64,000 bases of DNA from Okapia johnstoni. Taxonomy: Eukaryota > Chordata > Mammalia > Artiodactyla > Giraffidae. Shown in pieces: positions 61,492-64,000 of the stretch. Both the position numbers and the translations under genes were made by a program. The notes beneath the pieces were generated by a model that saw only the letters and a list, made by a program, of their open reading frames with translations, did not search any database and was not told the DNA's origin. Within the stretch, counting starts at the first letter, position 1. Every line of letters starts with the position of its first letter. The DNA is taken from positions 65,094,985 to 65,158,984 of the forward strand of contig CM044321.1 in the NCBI GenBank assembly GCA_024291935.2. Reading direction: 5' to 3'.

Positions 61492-62110
61492 TAGTTGAGT
61501 CTCATCATTTGTGGACCCTGTATTTGTGAATTCCCCTACTCACTAAGACTGAGTTGTAACCCCCAAATCAATATTTGCAGTATTTTGTAGTCATCTGTGG
61601 ACATGAGCAGAGCAATGTAAACTTTGAGTTGTTGGGGGAGCATGTTCCCAGCTAAGGCCAAGCACAGTGACATTGTTTCTGCTCACTGTGGACACATGTC
61701 CTTTTCACAGTCTAATCTGTGTCCTGTTTTTGCACTTATATAATTTTTATTGGTGATTTCAGTGTTTACAAGGCCCCTGGATATAGTACTGAAGAGCTGT
61801 CTAAGTGTCCTAGGTCTGTGAAAGCTGGGATGTGCCTTATGGAGAAAAGGGTGTGTGATCAATAAGCTGCTTCAGACATGAATTATAGTGTTGTGAGATC
61901 AACATTAATGAATCAGCAATAGATATTAAATGAGATGCCTTAAACACACTTAAAACAAGGTTTTGTGTTGACTGATTGATGAAAATGTATAACTAGAGGC
62001 TCCTAGGAACCTAAATGTATCTGCCTTAGGAGCAGTGCTTCAGTATCACTAATACAGTTTTTATGTGAACTTTATAGATCGAAACTAATACAAATAAAAA
62101 GAATCAACTG
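61492..62110 (+). mobile_element. Tigger (TcMar) DNA transposon, internally deleted
   Basis: 20-bp terminal inverted repeats at 61493-61512 and 62090-62109 match at 16 of 20 positions ('agttgagtctcatcatttgt' against 'agttgattctttttatttgt'). Inside, around 61770-61925, is a decayed trace of the transposase N-terminal DNA-binding region (MCLMEKR, then NYSVV after a stop). At 619 bp it is a non-autonomous relic. Confidence 0.75.
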
Positions 62111-62194
62111 CATCTGGTCTTGATTGATATATTCCCTTAGGTATGCCATGTCCTTTGCCTACTGGGTTTCATTCAGGTACTTGGGTAAGTCCTG

Positions 62195-62247
62195 TTTTCA
62201 CTCAACACAGTTTTACTAGGGGCTTCCTATATGCCAGGCCCTGTGGA
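62195..62247 (-). mobile_element. L2 LINE, part 1 (split by BovB)
   Basis: 'cactcaacacagttttacta', 'ggggcttcctatatgccagg' and 'ccctgtgga' are the antisense L2 3' end. It resumes at 63582. Confidence 0.65.
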
Positions 62248-63560
62248 CAGTTTTCATTCCAATCCCAAAGAAAGACAATGCCAAAGAATGCTCAAACTAC
62301 TGCACAATTGCACTCATCACACACTCTAGCAAAAAGCTCAAAATTCTCCAAGACAGGCTTCAGCAATATGTGAACCATGAACTTCCAGATGTTCAAGCTG
62401 GTTTTAGAAAAGGCAGAGGAACCAGAGATCAGATGGCCAACAGCCGCTGGACCATTAAAAAAGCAAGAGAGTTCCAGAAAAACATCTATTTCTGCTTTAT
62501 TGACTATGCCAAAGCCTTTGACTGTGTGGATCACAATAAACTGTGGAAAATTCTGAAAGAGATGGGAATACAAGACCACCTGACCTGCCTCTTGAGAAAC
62601 CTATATGCAGGTCAGGAAGCAACAGTTAGAACTGGACTTGGAACAACAGACTGGTTTCAAATAGGAAAAGGAGTACGTCAAAGCTGTATATTGTCACCCT
62701 GTATTTAACTTCTATGCAGAGTACATCATGAGAAACACCAGGCTGGATGAAGCACAAGCTGGAATCAGCATTGCCAGGAGAAATATCAATAACTTCATAT
62801 ATGCAGAAGATACCACCCTTATGGCAGGAAGTGAAGAAGACCTAAAGAGCCTCTTGATGAAAGTGAAAGAGGAGAGTGAAACAGTTGGCTTAAAGCTCAA
62901 CATTCAGAACACTAAGATCATGGTATCCAGTCCCATCACTTCATAGCAAATAGATGGGGAAACAGTGGAAACAATGGCTGACTTTATTTTGGGGGGCTCA
63001 AAAATCACTGCTTATGGTGATTGCAGCCATGAAATTAAAAGATGCTTGCTCCTTGGAAGGAAAGTTATGACCAATCTAGATAGCATATTAAAAATCAGAG
63101 ACATTACTTTGCCAACAAAGGTCCGTTTAGTCAAGGCTATGGTTTTTCCAGTGGTCATGTATGGATGTGAGAGTTGGACGGTGAAGAAAGCTGAGCGCCA
63201 AAGAATTGATGCATTTGAACTGTGGTGTTGGAAAAGACTCTTGAGAGTCCCTTGGACTGCAAGGAGATCCAACCAGTCCATCCCAAAGGAGATCAGTCCT
63301 GGGTGTTCATTGGAAGGACTGATGTTGAAGCTGAAACTCCAATACTTTGGCCACCTGATGCGAAGAGCTGACTCACATGAAAAGACCCTGATGCTGGGAA
63401 AGATTGAGGGCAGGAGGAGAAGGGGATGACAGAGGATGAGATGGTTGGATGGCATCACCAAATCGATGGACATGAGTTTGGGTAAACTCTGGGAATTGGT
63501 GATGGACAGGGAGGCGTGGCATGCTGCAGTCCATGGGGTCGCAAAGAGTCAGACACGACT
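62248..63560 (+). pseudogene. BovB reverse transcriptase, C-terminal ~430 residues, broken
   Basis: BovB RT copies element RNA into the genome at a nicked target. Visible in order: DVQAGFRKGRGTRDQM, FIDYAKAFDCVDHNKLW (motif A, with its aspartate), RTGLGTTDWFQIGKGVRQSC (motif B, where the usual GC after RQ is SC), then a 2-base deletion near 62702 that shifts the frame. Motif C reads YAEDTTLMA: the first catalytic aspartate of YADD is glutamate. A stop replaces a tryptophan codon at 62945 (tgg to tag), and another stop near 63427 is CGA to TGA. The open segment 62965-63429 carries [30 protein letters not shown] and IEGRRRRG. At least four lesions make it inactive. Confidence 0.9.
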
Positions 63561-63581
63561 GAATGACTGAACTGAACTGAA
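62248..63581 (+). mobile_element. BovB LINE, 5'-truncated (1.33 kb), nested in L2
   Basis: RT through 3' end in sense, ending in 'gaactgaactgaactg'. TSD 'ctgtgga' lies at 62241-62247 and 63582-63588. This is the best-preserved BovB coding segment in the window; its reading frame is described in the separate pseudogene entry. Confidence 0.95.
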
Positions 63582-64000
63582 CTGTGGATATTGATGATAA
63601 AATTGGGGATTGAAAACAGCCACGATCCCTGTCTCACAGGGAAAGACAGGGTGTAAATGCATAGGTCAGTGTAGAATTACAAAGTGTGATAATGCTGTAA
63701 AGGCAAAGTGGAGAGCCTGGTGGGAATGGAGTGAGTATCAGAGAGACCTGTCATCACCTGGCAGGATTAAGGCGTGAAGTTCAAGCTGAGGCCTGAGGCA
63801 GGCAGAACAGTTAGTCTCTGTATGGGAATGGATAAGATTCCCAGGCAATGGAGGCGGCACAGACTCCATGGTGGGAGGGTCTGTGGCACGTCTGGGGAGC
63901 TGAAGGCACCTGAGTGGCTGGAGCATGGGGAAGGAGGAGGGCCTGGAGCGGGTTGTGGCGTGGAAGTGGGCAGGGCACAGGCATAAGGAGGCTTACAAGA
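63582..64000 (-). mobile_element. L2 LINE, part 2, running off the right edge
   Basis: 'gccacgatccctgtctcaca', 'attacaaagtgtgataatgc', 'gaagttcaagctgaggcctg', 'aggaggagggcctggagcgg' match antisense L2 further into its 3' region. Confidence 0.55.

Noticed and set aside
62248..63581. Active BovB retrotransposon
   Set aside because: 5'-truncated, frameshifted, with two stops and an altered catalytic motif.

Overview
This window is non-coding nuclear DNA from a bovid ruminant (cattle, sheep, goat or a close relative; the sequence alone does not separate these). The diagnosis rests on its repeats: several RTE-class BovB LINE copies, about 18 Bov-tA/BovA tRNA-derived SINEs that share the BovB 3' tail, two CHR-2-type SINEs typical of cetartiodactyls, and L1 3' ends with the consensus common in ruminants. 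Below these lie old mammalian repeats: L2, MIR, MLT1 and other LTRs, MER5A/hAT and Tigger elements. I recognise no host protein-coding gene, tRNA, rRNA, CRISPR array or operon. Nearly all reading frames are remnants of BovB, chance frames in SINEs, or chance frames in AT-rich DNA. The window is best read as intergenic or deep-intronic sequence.

Layout. 1-2 kb: the 5' (endonuclease) half of a BovB on the minus strand, running off the left edge, then a BovA. 2-9 kb: MIR, MER5A, an old LTR, a CAA/TA microsatellite, L1 and L2 relics, a 5'-truncated BovB with a 12-bp target-site duplication (TSD), and a possible degraded processed pseudogene at 8.7-9.0 kb. 9.7-12.7 kb: three L2 blocks. 14.9 kb: an MLT1 LTR. 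17.4-19.6 kb: L1, BovB, BovA. 20.0-22.0 kb: an L2 apparently interrupted by a DNA transposon and an LTR. 22.3 kb: an unusual cluster of perfect palindromes. 24.9-29.2 kb: Tigger, LTR, an L1 tail hit twice by SINEs at one site, more L1. 30-50 kb: scattered SINEs, CHR-2, a long TA microsatellite between SINE pieces, an MLT1 split by a SINE, L1, MIR. 52.5-53.9 kb: a minus-strand BovB with a 33-bp TSD. 54-59 kb: L2, BovA, MIR and a polypyrimidine tract. 59.6 kb: a weak exon-like frame. 60.7-61.4 kb: a nearly identical 336-bp tandem duplication. 61.5-62.1 kb: a Tigger. 62.2-64 kb: an L2 split by a plus-strand BovB.

No new multi-gene system is visible. The items most worth checking are the palindrome cluster at 22.3 kb, the 336-bp tandem duplication at 60.7 kb, two BovB copies truncated at the same base and facing opposite ways, the 33-bp TSD, and two SINEs inserted at one L1 site. 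Repeat boundaries are approximate because they come from reading, not alignment. Family names rest on remembered consensus sequences.
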